From Diprion similis (taxonomy: Eukaryota; Arthropoda; Insecta; Hymenoptera; Diprionidae), in assembly GCF_021155765.1 (NCBI RefSeq), contig NC_060113.1:6959001-7023000 (forward strand): DNA of 64,000 nucleotides. Reading direction: 5' to 3'. Position 1 is the first letter of the stretch; each line of letters opens with the position of its first letter. The notes beneath the pieces are model-generated. The model worked only from the letters and a program-made list of their open reading frames with translations. It did not search any database and was not told the DNA's origin. The translations under genes and the position numbers were made by a program. Shown here in pieces: positions 1 through 15,301 of this stretch.

Positions 1-3000
1 TAAGGATTTATTATAAGAGTTATAAATACGAAATTTAATATGAGATCGAAAAACCTCAGGCTTTGCTTAAAGTTGACGAATCTTCCAAGTTAATTTGTGT
101 CATGACGTAAGTATGCTTATAGTTATTATGAATGGGCAGGCATTTGAATCAGGAACATAAAGTATCGTAGTCTCTGTGAAACTTCATTCGGTTCAATTAC
201 TCATTGTCATAAAATCAGTCAAATAATCAGTCACCGGTAACTTTGACTAATTGTTAATGTTTCTTTCAGCATATGGTCACCTAAAAAAAGGTAGATGAAG
301 ATTAACGATCGATATACTTTTAAAGAGATTAAGGATAAACGGGCACCACTGTCGTAATCATGAGTTAGAAAGAGAAAAAAAATAATTAATAATAAATCTC
401 CAGTAATATTATTTTCGCGAATGAGAGTGAACACGAAAAAACACTTTTCCACTACGTAATAGAAATGGATCCAAGTAAATTCTAATAACACATGATAAGA
501 GATCAACGATGTAAAAACTACATGTTAGAATTAGAATGTTCAAAGTAATTAAATTCTGTTGTTTTTTATCCGTTTGTAATGTTTCTGAACTCATTTTTGT
601 CTCTGATATCTGAAAAACGTTCAAGAAATCTTAGATTATCATATAGTCATGCCGCACAAATGTAACTATTCACAAACATTCGTTTCACCGTACTTGCACA
701 AGTCTATTTTTATTCACTCATGCGAAGATAGCTGACCATAAAATTTTTTCAAGCGATCTTTGTACATTTCTACATTGAACAAAATAAGCCAAAGATGTTT
801 CGAATCGTATATAAAACACCAGAGTTTCATCATTTTCAACGTCCTAATAGTAAATACTTTTCTCAAACTGCTGATATCTTAGCTCGTGTAACCAGATTCT
901 GCTCAGACATTCGTCTTCTCTATCATTGGCTCCAATAATAGTTATAGAGATTCTCCAAGCAGAAAAATTTATTCTTTTTTCCTACTCATTCGTCCTTAAC
1001 AAGATATCATTGTCCGCTACCATATTGCCTAAAGACGTGTGGTTTAAAATAGCATCAAACCAAGATGCTTCAACATTTTTGAGATAGCTAAAATAAGCAC
1101 AACCGTTGTTACACGATACAAGTACGTATTTGAATGGCGATAGGAGTGACTACGGAAAATGTTTGTAGACATCTGCGAGTTTATCGTTTTATAGCACAAG
1201 TGTTAAGTAAAGTATAAATACTAATTCGTGGTACATACATACGAATTCATGCATACATACCTTAGCTCGGCTAATGTGTACTTGATAATTCCAATGTTGG
1301 CTGGTATACTCCGTTACATAGAAACGTAGTACAACACCTGAGAATTTGAGTATATCACACCTTTAATACCACCTCTCATGATGCCTTTAATGGTTAATAA
1401 AGATGCTGGATAAATTGCAGAGAAATATAATACCGGTATGCACACGTGGAATAATTTCGCTGGTTATCTCACTGGTTGCTTGTAGATTCAACGTTCTATC
1501 TCGCAGCTCATTTGTCAGCCGGTTAAATTTTATCTGCAAAGAAATCTCCATCCACATAATGGGTCTAGTGGAGCGTCATTCCATGGTTTCACGTCTCTTT
1601 TTCAGAAGAGACCCCGTAATAAAGTACCTCCCCCCCTCCTCGTTTGTATACAATATACAGAATGTCTCATTATTATTCCCGCAATGCACTTACCGCACGT
1701 TAAACGTTTTTACAGATTGGCGGTCTCTTTTCACGCACGTACACGATCCACATCCGCGTCTTTTCCACGCTTAGCGGAACGCCTGAGCTCAGATAAACCG
1801 AACTCACCAATTGACGCACGCTTTGACCTACAACTTCTTCTAGACTGTTGCACATATATGTCTACACATCATACAATTACACAGATATTACGATCATCAT
1901 CCGTATGTCCTCATCTTTGTGCTAATGCGATCTTGGTTATCCACTTTTACATCCGCTATTTCGCAAATCCATATATCGTCAATGCAAGCATGGTGAAAAT
2001 GATTTTTATGACAAACTATAGAAGAAAGAGCTAGTCGTAAAATTTCATCAAGAATTGTAGTTTTTTTGTACTTTTTTCATAGAAAACTACGACTCTTTAT
2101 GAATGTCTGTGAAAAATTAATAATGTTTCGTAAAAATTGTGACGATCGACCATTTTAGAATTCAATTTAAATCGATAAGGTTACGAATATGGATAAGAAA
2201 GTATGAGATACTATTTTTGAATCTCCGCTCTATGTCGCATCTCTCTTATATTTTTGAACTCACCTTATCTCAATAAGTCAGTCTTATAAAAAAAAAAAAC
2301 TAAAATTCAATATTCTACTAGACCAGGAATCCTACGATATTTTACAAAAACTTTGATCTATTTCAACGTTTACGGTATAAAAAAATGATCGATCAAATGC
2401 GAGCCAATCTACACTTATTTATCAAAAACGACGATAATCTACGAAAAACTAGGAATTATTACGAAACCAAAGTTCAAACACTATGAATCGGCCCAAATCC
2501 TATACTTGTGCATAGAAATTTTTATGCAAATTAATAGTATTATTTTCACCAAGGAATTCGATCAATTTTGACACTTGTCGAACGATCACCAGCTACCACC
2601 ATTAAAATTAGTCAAAAACTTGTTACATACATTGCAAAATAACAATGCATATTTTATAATCGGAAATTGTTTCTGTGTTCAAAGTTCGTTCTTCGGAGTA
2701 AAGTATTCCCGAACAGTCATACGTGATTATATCTACAAAAGTATTTCGTAAAAAACCGCTGCAAGTAATCGTGAAGCTTTGATCAATGATTCACGAAATA
2801 TCACGTCCAGACAGTGATTGATCGCTGCGGTACAGAAACGACGATCGTCTTCAATTCATCTAAATTTGATGTACAGAGGTTCCTGATAGTTTAAGTGTTA
2901 TAATTATTTCTGGGAGAAAAATTACGTCAGAATAAAAATTAACTGATTTTACCGCAAGTCTAACCGCGCGAGACGGAACTTGTACGATTTAGATGTCACG

Positions 3001-5107
3001 ACAGAGTCTCGACTCCAGGAATTGTCTGAGTAATAATACAAGATTCATTGAACACGTGACGAAGAAGAATCAACGATCATGATCGAAAATTCGCGAAAAT
3101 GCGAATAATCTCTAGATGAGTATTCGCAATGAGCGTATATTCTTCGCGTTCATGAATTCATCGGAATAAGTAGGGACCGGAATTCGTTAACTTTAACGAT
3201 ATTCATGACTGATTCAAATGGTACATCCCATACATTATTTAACCAACTTACGTGGATATTAATGCAAGACATGCGTAAGTACTTTCTTCACTCTCGGTTC
3301 GCTCTGCTTGGCTTGTCAACACTTTCGGTTTTCGCAAAAATTTGTGCAAGCCGCTGCTTGTTAAAAGAGAAAAAAATCAAAAACAAATAAATAAAAGACC
3401 ACTGATTCCCTCGGATGTGAGTAGCCTCGCATTATACCTTTTCCCTCTTCTCTTCGCGCATGTTTGTTATCACGATGGCACGAAAAAAGCCACTCTTTAC
3501 GCCATGTGAACAAATATACAAATGAGCCGGTGTTTTTAGTTTGAGAATCCAAACAAGATAGAAAAAACATATAATATTCGTGTTTCGATAAATTTATACG
3601 AAACATTCGATAATTTACTCCACTTCGTGCAACTTGTACCATTTATAGCGTATGTGGAATCGAACGAGGTCCCCATTGTACTTCGAAGACAATATGGTTG
3701 GTTACGTGAAATCGAACTTTGGATACGAAAATTATTCTGTAAGATTAAGATCGTGCAGTTGATACGCCTTTGAAGGTTGTTGGAAGGCTAACAATAAGGA
3801 TTCTTCGTATAATATCAATAAGCTTATTACAGGACGACTTTTTCTTAAAGTTAATTCTTATCATACATCATGTGTACAAAGTTTGAATAATAACAATAAT
3901 TTTTACACCATTAGATAAATTGAAAAGCGATGGTAGTTACTGAGAGATCACATTCCCTAGCTCTGAAATCGATGATTTCAGACGAGCACCACTTTTATCG
4001 TGTTACAGAGATGATAAAGCTTTGCTTAAAGAATAAAATAATCTTCTTAACCGCGAGAAGGAACCACAGTGTTCGTTTCCCACAACGATGAACTGGAGAA
4101 CCCCTCGTCCATGGGTCAAAGAGGAAGCTCTACTTGAGCAGTCCAGTCGCCTCGTCGTTTTGTAAATTTAGAGAGCAGATCGGTGAGCATCGTTCGTCGT
4201 AAGGATAATCAGCTGCCTGCAGCTCATTTTTCAACCGAGTGTCTCATTGTATGTACGTTTGCATACGGAATGACCGCCGGTTTTTTCCTTCCATACAAAG
4301 CAACGTTTTTTTTTTTTTTAAAGTATGTGACAGTTGAACGACTCTCCATTTTTACACTCAATCTTTACTGATCGCGTCAGCCGTAGTATGCGCATGCAGA
4401 ATTTGGGCGAATGACCTGGAAGAAAGACTACAGGGTAATATTTATTGTCAAAATTAGTCTTGCGAATCAGCAAACAAACGAGAAAGGTTTGACTCAGACG
4501 TGTTTTTACGGCGTCCAGGGTTCGCCATTGTGCAGCTTAGCTGTATATTCAGCTGTCTTCATGCCTGCGCGAAAAGAGTCAGGAGAAGTTATGAGGTTAA
4601 ACTTCGCGACTTTAGTGTAACTGTACGTATTTCTCTTAAAAATCGTAATACACTAAACCGTTTTTACCAACTCAACTCCTTCAATATCACTATGAAGTGG
4701 CTATATCAAATTAATAGTGATTCTTTCATTTCCATTGGTTCGTTATACATTAAAGTTATACAAGCTTGCACATCGCTAGAAGTTGACAATCATTTCTTTT
4801 CTTCGAATCATCGAAAGGTTTATTATTTCCGGTATCGATTAATACAGTGCGTTAGTCGCACCGTGCGTTGCTTTTCAAATCGGATACGATTGATACTGAC
4901 AACAGTAATGGATTCCCAGTAGCTCACTATTTCTTTGGAATCAAACCTGGGACGAGTTTCCTTTCTAAGTAAAGTTTATGACTGAAGAAACAAACCATAA
5001 GTTGATCACGGACGTGTAAAATATCTATGGAAAGAAAATTTGTTTCAGTTTTTTGATTCCAAAAAAATAATTAGCCATTAGAAACCATTGACGAACGGTA
5101 AAATCCA

Positions 5108-5280
5108 TAGATGCCTTAACTTTCCGGCTAACTTGTTTTGTTTCGCCCCGAAACAAAATGCATCCCATTTTTTTCGCGTCAGTTGCATCGCCAGTCATTT
5201 TCACATAATTCGTATAGAATTGAACTCGCATTTTACTTCGGAACGAAACAAGTTAGCCGGAAGGTCAATGCATTTATGCA
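5108..5280. repeat. Fold-back (inverted repeat) element, about 170 bp
   Basis: The left arm around 5111-5165 contains TTCCGGCTAACTTG followed by a TTTCG..CCGAA..AAAATGC pattern. The right arm around 5226-5277 contains the reverse complement, CAAGTTAGCCGGAA, with the same flanking blocks mirrored. The arms are about 50 bp with a few mismatches and a 4-base gap. It resembles a small non-autonomous transposon (MITE) or its relic. No target-site duplication could be fixed by eye. Confidence 0.55.
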
Positions 5281-6105
5281 TTTTTACAAGTCGAACAAGT
5301 AAATTTCTCCTCCTCGTCTGAAACACAAGGCAGACTAGTTCCGAAGAGACCGTTGCACTCTGGGTCGAGTAGTGCTTTTCTCGAATCCTCCATCGCAAAA
5401 TGGCGAGCAAAACAAAGGAAACAAACGAACTCGGCTTGGCGATAAAGTGACGTCGGTAGCAGCTTGCACAACCGAAGCCTATCCGATGATGCCTCGTGGT
5501 GCTAACAATGAGAGTAACTAGCAGTGCTCGGCAGGTTATAGTCCAGTGAAATTATATAAAAATATAGCGGTTAGAAAAAATAATTTAGTAAAGATCTATA
5601 AATTAATAAATGAAAAAAAGATGTAAAAAGAGCATCAATTTTTCTAATAATCTTTGTGACGATAGGATCGATACTTGGCGAGATAAGCTGAAAAAACCGA
5701 ATTAAACCACCTACGATTCAAGATGGCGGATCGAGTCGTGTAATTAGAGATCAGGACTTTTGATATGTTCAATAGTAGACCAAGATAAAGGTCTCCAACC
5801 AACTTAATCGATCTTTACCAATAATTTTTTAAGATTAGATCGTAGAGCGGCATAGCGACTACATCGTCGTCGGACTGAACGGACTGAAACCGTGTGGCAA
5901 TTTCTATACGTGAGTGAAGTCAGCTACGAGTATCGTCGGACTGTTGGTGTAGTTCGGTGGCTCGTAACGTGGGAGCGAACCGGCGCAATGAGACTAGTTC
6001 GAAAGGCCAGGCGTTAAGCCTCCAGTTGTAATCCGACCACGGAGAAGAGACGAGCGTCGAGTTTCCTCTCGTCTGCAGTGCCAAGACGCAACATATCGTC
6101 GCACG

Positions 6106-6109
<4 letters not shown>

Positions 6110-6143
<34 letters not shown>
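6110..6143. repeat. (TA)n microsatellite
   Basis: An uninterrupted TA dinucleotide run of about 34 bases, some 200 bp upstream of the proposed first coding exon of IP3K, probably within its promoter or 5' UTR. Confidence 0.9.
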
Positions 6144-6146
<3 letters not shown>

Positions 6147-6340
6147 CCCAAGAGACACGTGTTGTCTCATTCGAATGCCGAGACGGTTAGTGGGTGATAA
6201 CAAGTGTTCCTCTTCGCTGATACTGATACTTTTCGCGTTATTTATTCACCACTGGAAATTGTTCTACCTAACACCACGGCTACACCCTATAGTGACTGTT
6301 CCGATTCCTCGTCATATTCGGAGGGTATTATTATTGTACG

Positions 6341-9300
6341 ATGTCAAGTAGTGTGTGCCATGCGCCGCTTCCAGCCCGAATGGAAGCGTTCACCACCAGG
6401 CTCTGTCTGCGAGCTGTCGACCAGTATGAACGCCTTCTTCAGGCTCACTTCAACAAGGTAAGCCTTCGTGATTCGATGTTTGGATTATTGGACAGGTGAT
6501 CTTCACGCTCGGCCGCTCTCTCCGCGCTCAATTTCATGTCGCCTAAATGTGCAGTCGAGCTTTTCAATTCACACGTGACTTTGACTGACAATGAAATGAG
6601 GTTGAAGCTTGTAGCGTTAACGCAACTATGCGAGTATATACTGCGAGGTTGAAATTATGTAGTTATGTTTTCGTGTATGGTTTTGAAGGAACTATGATTT
6701 CGGAGTATGAGTGTGTTTTGTTTTTTATTCGAAATCTAGAATGAATCGTTACGATAACGTTGCTAACTTCAATATGATGAAAATATAACTTCATTTCGAA
6801 ATGTGATTGTGTTTTGTTTTAATAACGGTTTTTCCTCAGCAAAAGAAGATAACCTTACTAACTTCAATATAATCGAATCTTTATATATTTCGTAAAATAC
6901 AATATATTATACTGCTAGACGTAATAATATTTTTGCAATTCTATAAAGCCGTGTTGTTTTGAGAGAAAAAAAAAACTTCTCAACGCGACGTAACGTAGCT
7001 AACTTCAGTCTCTGTGGATGTTTTAGCGTCCGTCGCGTGGGAAAACCAATTCCCTATACATATAATTTTCAAATTTAAGTGTGTTTAGCTAATACCTTTC
7101 CCCGGAGAAAAAAACGTGTAATAAGTTTTAATCTGTTGGAGAAATTTTTACTCGTATACACTTTGCCGATTATCAAATCAAGAGTTACGTAAAAAGGGGG
7201 GCTTTAAGTCACGCGATTTTGATGGAGAAATTATTGTAAACGTTACATCAGCGTTGTAATCATTTAAAAAGTGTGCCAATAAGTTTCTTTTCGTACTTTT
7301 TTTTTCATTCGGGATGGTTAAAAAACTGTTATATCCCATCGAAGTTTCACGCCGATATTGATTAGACGATATTAAACATTAACAGGCTGATTAATCCGGA
7401 CAAGTTTTTGCGAATTATTGCGTTTTTACTCATCCATTCAATGGCCTTTTTCACTTCTACCTCACACTTTTTGCGTTCCTGTATCACACGGCCGAGATCG
7501 GCTGAAGCGTTTTATTGATCCGCAAAAAGATTCCGCAGAGTCAAGCTGCCCGTATTTTCGAAGCCTGCAATTTGACAATTTAAATTAGGAACTGGTTGAT
7601 TCCAGGTGTTTTGAACCCAATTGTTCGATGATTGTTTCTCAGTCTGATAAATTCTGCGAAGGAGGCATAAGCATATTGTTGATGTGTGACGATTAACATC
7701 CAGATTCATTGATAATCCAACCGCAGTGACAATAGTTGTCCCTCATTGTTTACCGATCAGAATCACGCCACACGCAAATTAGCTCATCAAAATTTCGTAC
7801 GTCAGAGAAAATTTTTATAGTCAGAGAAATTTTTTCCTGTCTATGCGTGCGTGCGTCTGTAAAACTACTACAAACGACATACGTAAACTTTTATACTTGT
7901 GTGACGTATATTACACATTTGCTCTACGCAGCACGCGCATCACACGTTGCTTGAAGTTTATTAGGTACAATGTGAATAACAATGATTAGAGCTATTTATA
8001 ACTCAGGCTCGAAGACATTAATCATTCATTGATCATCCTTTCTTTCGGTTGTGTAGTTTGTTTTATTTCACAAACATATATATACATGCACACATTGGAT
8101 ATACATTTATACAGTATCAGCTTGTGGCTGTACCTATTTAATGATTTACAAATTAAAAATCTATAATTTCTTACATGTATTTTCATAATTAATCAAGATT
8201 TTCTACTATGTTTGTATGCGTACTTTTCTATATATTGCATTCGGACATCGAAGTGCATCCGGATATGCAGGAAGGAATTCTCATCTTCACCTCGAGATCG
8301 AGGCCGCGTGAAGCGAACGTTCTTTTTCTTTACTTTTGCGCGAGTGTACTTGCACAAAGTTTTTTTTTTTTTTTTTTTTCATTCTCTTTTTTACTTATGC
8401 ATTTATTTTTCTATCAGATTAAGAAATTTGTTCTTTCAAATGTTGAAAAAAAACGTTATTACCTATATTTTTCTAGTATCAAATATTTATTGAAGAAAAC
8501 GTGTCTTTCTGATGTTTTGTGAATCGTGCAAGTAGTACCAACAATGTTGAGTTTTTATTTTTTATTAAACGCGAATGTGATGTTTAGCAATTTAATAACC
8601 TGGACGCGAAATTCGGTAAACAAAACAGCTGACAAAGACTCGAGTTTTTCTCACTTCAATGAGGCATCGTATATATATATATCAGCAGACCTTTCGATAT
8701 ATAATAATACATACAAACATTCCGTTGCAAAAACCGTCGAGTTTTAAGGAAATAATCATGGTATTCGACTCGCGAACGAGGCGATGTTTCGTCACGCATA
8801 TAATCGCTTTTTATAAATCATTTTCAAACACCCGACGATGGTTTTGCGTACCCGTAAAACGCGTTACACAAACTACGCACGTATATTTATACATATATCA
8901 TGAATAATATCAATTTGTATCCTGAATTCCGGACAAACGACTTGATTGATTTTCATTCGACATAACGAGTCATGTTATATACATTAACGTTATACAAAAC
9001 GCCTCGTGAATACACGCGTGTGTGTGTGTATGTGTGATCTATACTGTGATATGTGTTTTTTTTACAGACAAAAAAACTCTTTCATCTGTTCCACCTATTT
9101 CCGCTTTCCGAATGTAATCAACGCAGCATTTTTTTTTTTTAAATCTATTATTACATCGTTTCGATTGCCATGAAACTATTCGAATGTATTTTTTCTTATC
9201 TTTTCACACTTTCCGTGTGATGAAAAAATATCTCACGTATAAATTCTAAAGTTTTAATTGATCGATTAGCAAAATTATCTATGTATATAGTATTAAATCT

Positions 9301-10383
9301 TTGATATCTGTATAGAATCGAACAATTTTATAAACTTTTTATTATCTGCAGTCTATATCGCACATCCATCGTTTCCTAATCTTATTTCATTTTATTAAAA
9401 TTCAATACGCCTCCTGTACTTTTGTTTTTTTATTTCAACCGCTCTTTGACTTGCGAATTTTCGAATGAAAAAAAAAAAAATAAAAAAAAAAAAAAAAAAA
9501 TTCCACTTACAATAGTTAATAATAAGCTGGTACTACTATAACATACCTGCACCATACGTATTTTCATGGTGATATTTTTTTTGTTCCCCCACTATATACA
9601 CACAATCGCAAATACAATATACGCAGACAATTTTTTTTTTTTTTTACCAACTCTTATTATACGCACAACAATATTCTGAACAACTGTTCGTGGTATACGC
9701 TTATTAATCATATTATTGTATTTTGAAGAAAAACAATACCGGTGAAGAAGAATCAGAAAGTTTTTATATAATATAACACGCTAGTCGGAAACGGCAATTA
9801 GACACAGCGGAAACTACCTACTACGTAAATTCTAAATAGAAAAACGGGACGAAGATAATTAGAAGGAAGAAATCAAACTAGAGATGTGAAAATAATGTCG
9901 TTTTTAAATAAACGCCTCTCAATTACCTACAACTTCGATAACAAACTAATTGTAAACGTCTTATCCACCTATATACATATTCATGTATTACATATATGTA
10001 TATATATTATATATTATATATATATATATATATGTGTGTCAACGGTTATGGAACCTCCCCCCCCCCCCCCCCCCTCCACCGAGAACTATATCGTAGTGTC
10101 ATGTATATATAAAAGCACACATTATATGGGCCTGTGTGTAACATGTGTACACATGTGTGTGATGAAAAAAAAAAAACGGAGAAACTACCTACGTCAATCT
10201 CATATCTTACTTAGGAATCGGTCAAAGCGTTTCTCGAAGTCGAAATCAGAGAACTGAGAGGAGTCAGAATTATATATATATATATATTTATGTTACATAT
10301 ATAATATAAAAAAAAAAAAAAAAAGTGTGTCGTTCTTCAACTGCGCTGGGTTTTTTTTATATATATATATATATATTTTACTC

Positions 10384-10422
<39 letters not shown>

Positions 10423-11999
10423 TCATAACAGTCTTGCTTTTTATGGGCAATAACTTAACTTTATTATTCATTGGAAAAAAAAGAAAAAAGTGAAAAGAAA
10501 ATTTTTTAATCGATATCAATATCTCGTTTTATTATTATTATTATTATTATATTTTATACGTATATTTCGTTATGTATTTTTTTTTTTTTTTTTTTTTTTT
10601 TCTCTCATATGTGCAATACGTGCCGATACGTATGCGTAAACGTTAAACTGTCGAGAGATTGATTACCGTTAAATATATTATCGGATTCATGGAGTGAAAC
10701 GTAAATTACATATACATATATATATATATGTACATACGTACGTGTCATAATCTAAGTCGTAAATTTATCTTGTATTATTTGAACCAAGCTTTACCTGCAC
10801 TGCACACATCAGCGATAAAGTTAATTGGTAAATGCGATAAGATGGACGACGACAACGACGACGTCGACGACGTCGATTTTCTTTCTTTCGTTTTTTCTTT
10901 CCTTCTCCTTTTCATTTTCTTTTTTTTTTTCTTTCTTCTTCTTCTTCTTCTCATCTTTCTTGCTAGATTTATAAAAAAAAAAAAAAAAAATTGATTGCTT
11001 TTCAACGAACCGTGAAGAATGCGAAGAGTTGATTAACGAGTTTGCAATCTCAACGGATTCTCTGCTTTTGTAGAATCGACGAATAACGGTGAGATGTGAC
11101 TAGAAGAATTTTTCAATTTTTCAATTTTTTTTTTTTTTTTCATTTTCGTTTTTCTTCTCACTCTTATAAACGTTTTTCTTTTTTCTATTATATTTCTCCG
11201 CTTCTCTCTTTCTCTCTTTCTCTCTCTCTGTGAACGAAACACGTAAACTTATTATCAAGCAGTTTTACGATCCTTGATAAGGAATTAAATTGAAATTATA
11301 TTTTTGCCGGTCGTAGGTGTATAGAGTAGCGTGAAGATTGGTGTAGAGAGAGAGAGAGAGAAGAAAAAAGATTAAGAAGAAGAAAAAAAAAAACGAAACG
11401 AAACGAAACGATCAACCACTGCTTTAAGAATTATTAGTGTTTAATCTGTATAACTATTTTTAATTATACAACCGCTTATCGCTGGTGTCTCTCAAGGTAT
11501 ACCGATTTAAATTTTCTTATTATCTACCGCACGGTGCTAAAAATTTAACTGCAAAACTCTACAACGCAGTACGATTATAACAATTCTCTTTCACTCTCTT
11601 TCTATCTTTCTCTCTCTCTCTCTCTCTCTCGTAGGCAAACGCGGTTATTGGATCACGACGAATTTGCTATATATGTATCATACTTTTTACACTTGATCTT
11701 AAGCTCGTATACACTTCTTTGTAAGAATTTGAAAATTTTCGGATTTTAATATTCGTATACTTTTTGCTGTATAAAGTTGAGAGTCTTCCTCGCTACTTTG
11801 ACGACCATTAATTTTGACCAACGACTAGTATGTATAATAAATTTTTGAATAATTATGAAAAAACACTTTTGTTGTATAGAATTTACATTCATACACAACT
11901 GGTAGCTTGTAATCGTATTCACTTTACACAGCACGAATCTTTTCGACGGTTGGCGCTAATCGGTAAACATTAAATAACGTTTGGCAAAATAATAATGTG

Positions 12000-12041
<42 letters not shown>

Positions 12042-12115
12042 CCTTTTTAACATTATGTTAATTCACTTCACTTATACTTGTACATTTTTAAGTTTGTATT
12101 TCGTTTTTCATGTTA

Positions 12116-12162
<47 letters not shown>

Positions 12163-12278
12163 TGTTTCCGGTGAAACCCAGTATTTTTACTTTAATAAGT
12201 AGGTGTATGCGTTTTTTCCTCTTTTATTTTCTTTCTTACTTCTTGCTTTAAGTATACTCGTCATTTGTACAAACTTTG

Positions 12279-12310
<32 letters not shown>

Positions 12311-13122
12311 TCCTCATATTTTTAGCAAAGACGTGCCAATTTTATAATAAATTATTAAATCTTTCTTTTTGTCTCTCTTTCTCTGTCATTCTTTTCGCCT
12401 CGCGTGTTTGTAATATCCGTCTTGTTACATAATATTGGGGGGGGGAGGGTACCTTAAAATTTTTAATATTTGAAAAAAATTTAAGGGCAAAGTAGGCTCC
12501 TTAAAATTTTTTTAAATAACTTTAAGGATAAAACGAAACGCTCAAACTTTTTATCAAGTATGAATTATTCGGAAATTATTCACTCGAGTAATTGCACAAC
12601 GTAATCATAACATGAAATATGAAAAAAAAATTATTTACTCTTAAACTCGTGAAAGTGAAATAATATACTGAACTTTTCATTTATGATTACATTTTTTTTT
12701 TTTTTTTTTTTCTCGAAAAAGTTAGATTAACAATTGAATATAATTGTTTATATATGAAAAGTAAAGATTTTACTTTGATTTCAAATATTATTTTCTTAAG
12801 GAGCCCACACTTTTTGTACCCACCGACCATCTCCTATTGTATTCTTTTAGAAAATGAGATTTTTCAATCTATTGTTATTCATAAAAATATCATATTATAC
12901 AAACGGAATATACATATACGCAGGTGCGCTACGCAGTGCGAAGTTTTTTTTTTTTTTTCTTCTTCTTCTTCTTCTTCTTCTTCTTCTTCTTCTTTCCTCT
13001 CACGTTTGATTAATATTCAGATTTTATAACAAGTGGGATAAATTTCCGGTGTTTAAAATTGCCAAACGGAAATCGGCGGAGGCGACGTCTCGTTGAGCGA
13101 AGAACGAGATGCGATTTTTTCT

Positions 13123-13153
<31 letters not shown>

Positions 13154-13903
13154 CTTCTCGTCGAGCCTCGTAATCCTGTATAACAATAACATACGTGTAT
13201 ACATATATATTACATATTTTAACCTATATACAATATATATAGATAATCATTTCACTATAATGCAATTCGCGGACAGTCTCAATGCCGTCGTCTGTAATAA
13301 ATTATTATAACGTTTGCATACATATATATATATATATACTATATATATATATATATATTGTATAAACGTGAAGTTGAGAAAACAAAAGAAAAAAGGAAAA
13401 AAAAAAAAATTTTATCCACAGGTCAAAGTCTTGTTCGGATGAAAATCACACTAAAAACCTGTATAATTATATTTAAACATATAACACTGTCTTATATATG
13501 GCCATTACAAGCGTGGATGTCGATGCCTCGGATTGAATTCACGCTCTGCATGCAACGAATTGATAGAAAAAAGACGAAGAAGAATAAAGAAACAGAAAAA
13601 TAAAAAAAAAATAAAAAACTTTTGTCATTACGCCAAATTTCATCAACCTTGTTGTGTTTTATGTATGTATTATATATATATATATATGTATAGGAAACCT
13701 TGCCTTGTCGTTGAAAAACGAGATATGCGCAGGTATACTAGACTTTTGTGTGCGTGTGTGTATTTGTGTGTTGTGTGCAGTAATTAGACGCTTTGTATGT
13801 ACACAATATAGAGTCACACACTATTTTCAACGCCTATATATATATATATATATAATTATATACACGCACACACATCTTAAATAAATACGTTTAATTTGCA
13901 ATC

Positions 13904-13943
<40 letters not shown>

Positions 13944-14345
13944 ATATATGTATGTATGTGTATGTATACGTGTTTCTACATACATACATACATACATACG
14001 TAAATACGTACACTAAGTTTATATTTAAAATATCCTAAACGAGGTCTGCTCTAAAGATAGCCGGACGTTAGAAGTACGTACGAGGAGTAAATGTTTTCAT
14101 TGTTGTTTGGTTTTTTATTTTTTTCTTCTTTTTTTTTTTATTTCTTATTTTTATTCTTCGCACGCGATTATCATTCAAAATCAAACCTCGCGCGGTACGT
14201 TTTTGCAACACTTAAGTCTATAAGTAGGTTTATTATACTGTGTACATATATATATATGTATGCATATGCATATCTATAGTATATCCTTATGTCGCGCGAA
14301 CTACGGTTGTTGACTTCGCATCGCTATTCGCCTATGATATTATAG

Positions 14346-14395
<50 letters not shown>

Positions 14396-15269
14396 AGGCA
14401 GTATCAACGACGAATTTTGGGGGTCTCGTGTACACGGAAATGAATGATGATCATCTTTATATATTGTGAATTATGTACCTACATGCGCCCCACGTTGTGT
14501 ATGAAAATAAAACAACCTCTGCGGGCAATGCATAATTATTTATTTATACCATGTATGTAAGTATACGGATGTATGTATTCGCCTTACCGTGTCCTGACTA
14601 TCAAACGTCTGTTTAGTCGGTCGGTGTTCTTTTTATTTTCCATACCAATCACTTGTTTTCGGTTTTTTTCTTCTTCTTCTTTCTTTCTTTCTTTCTTTTT
14701 TTTTTGTTTTTTTTTTTTTTTTTGCCAATTTTATTTTTTTCACAATTCGCAATGCGCTCAGTCGCTCGGCCGGATGATTTTCGTCGGAATATGCAAAAGG
14801 CGGCAGGTGAATAGTTTACTTGCAAGGTTTACAATGTTCGGTATATTTTCATTTATCAATTATATGTATATTCATATATGAATGAGGTAAAGAGAGGAAT
14901 TTTTAAGTTAATTGACACGTAATTGATTACACTAAATTTTGATATAAAAAAAAAATTTCGCAAGCTTTTCAAGGCTCGTATTTGCCGAGGGAAAATCTTT
15001 AGTGAAATTAAAAATTTTTATGGTCAACTGTTTACTGAGTTGACGTGGAATGCCCTATATATATATATGTATATATGTGTATTTTTTTTAAATAATTTTC
15101 CAAATTATCGTCATGTATTGAATGGTAAACTTATTATACGTGCGAATAAATTGCAGAGAAATTTTTTGCATTTCTTAATTCGCGTTACATTTTGAGATTT
15201 TTTTTAAAGATTTTAAACTCATTAATTTCTTTCACGAGTCATTCGTATCAAAGAGAGCGAGAGGAAGAC

Positions 15270-15301
<32 letters not shown>

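Larger units (their letters stand above)
1..6340. other. Upstream region of IP3K; no gene recognised
   Basis: No open frame here has recognisable protein similarity or a convincing exon with splice sites. Frames of 60-140 codons at about 1.4-2.0 kb, 3.2-3.6 kb and 4.4-4.9 kb lack domain-like composition and look like chance. The stretch holds a fold-back repeat at 5.1-5.3 kb, a TTCAAGATGGCGGATC motif at 5717-5732, and a (TA)n tract at 6110-6143. The last few hundred bases before 6341 probably include the promoter and 5' UTR of the kinase gene (inference); I see no clear TATA box or initiator that fixes the start site. Confidence 0.5.

Noticed and set aside
1403-2034. Two overlapping frames of 116-123 codons
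   Set aside because: Composition looks random, there is no similarity to a known family, and no good splice or promoter signals are seen.
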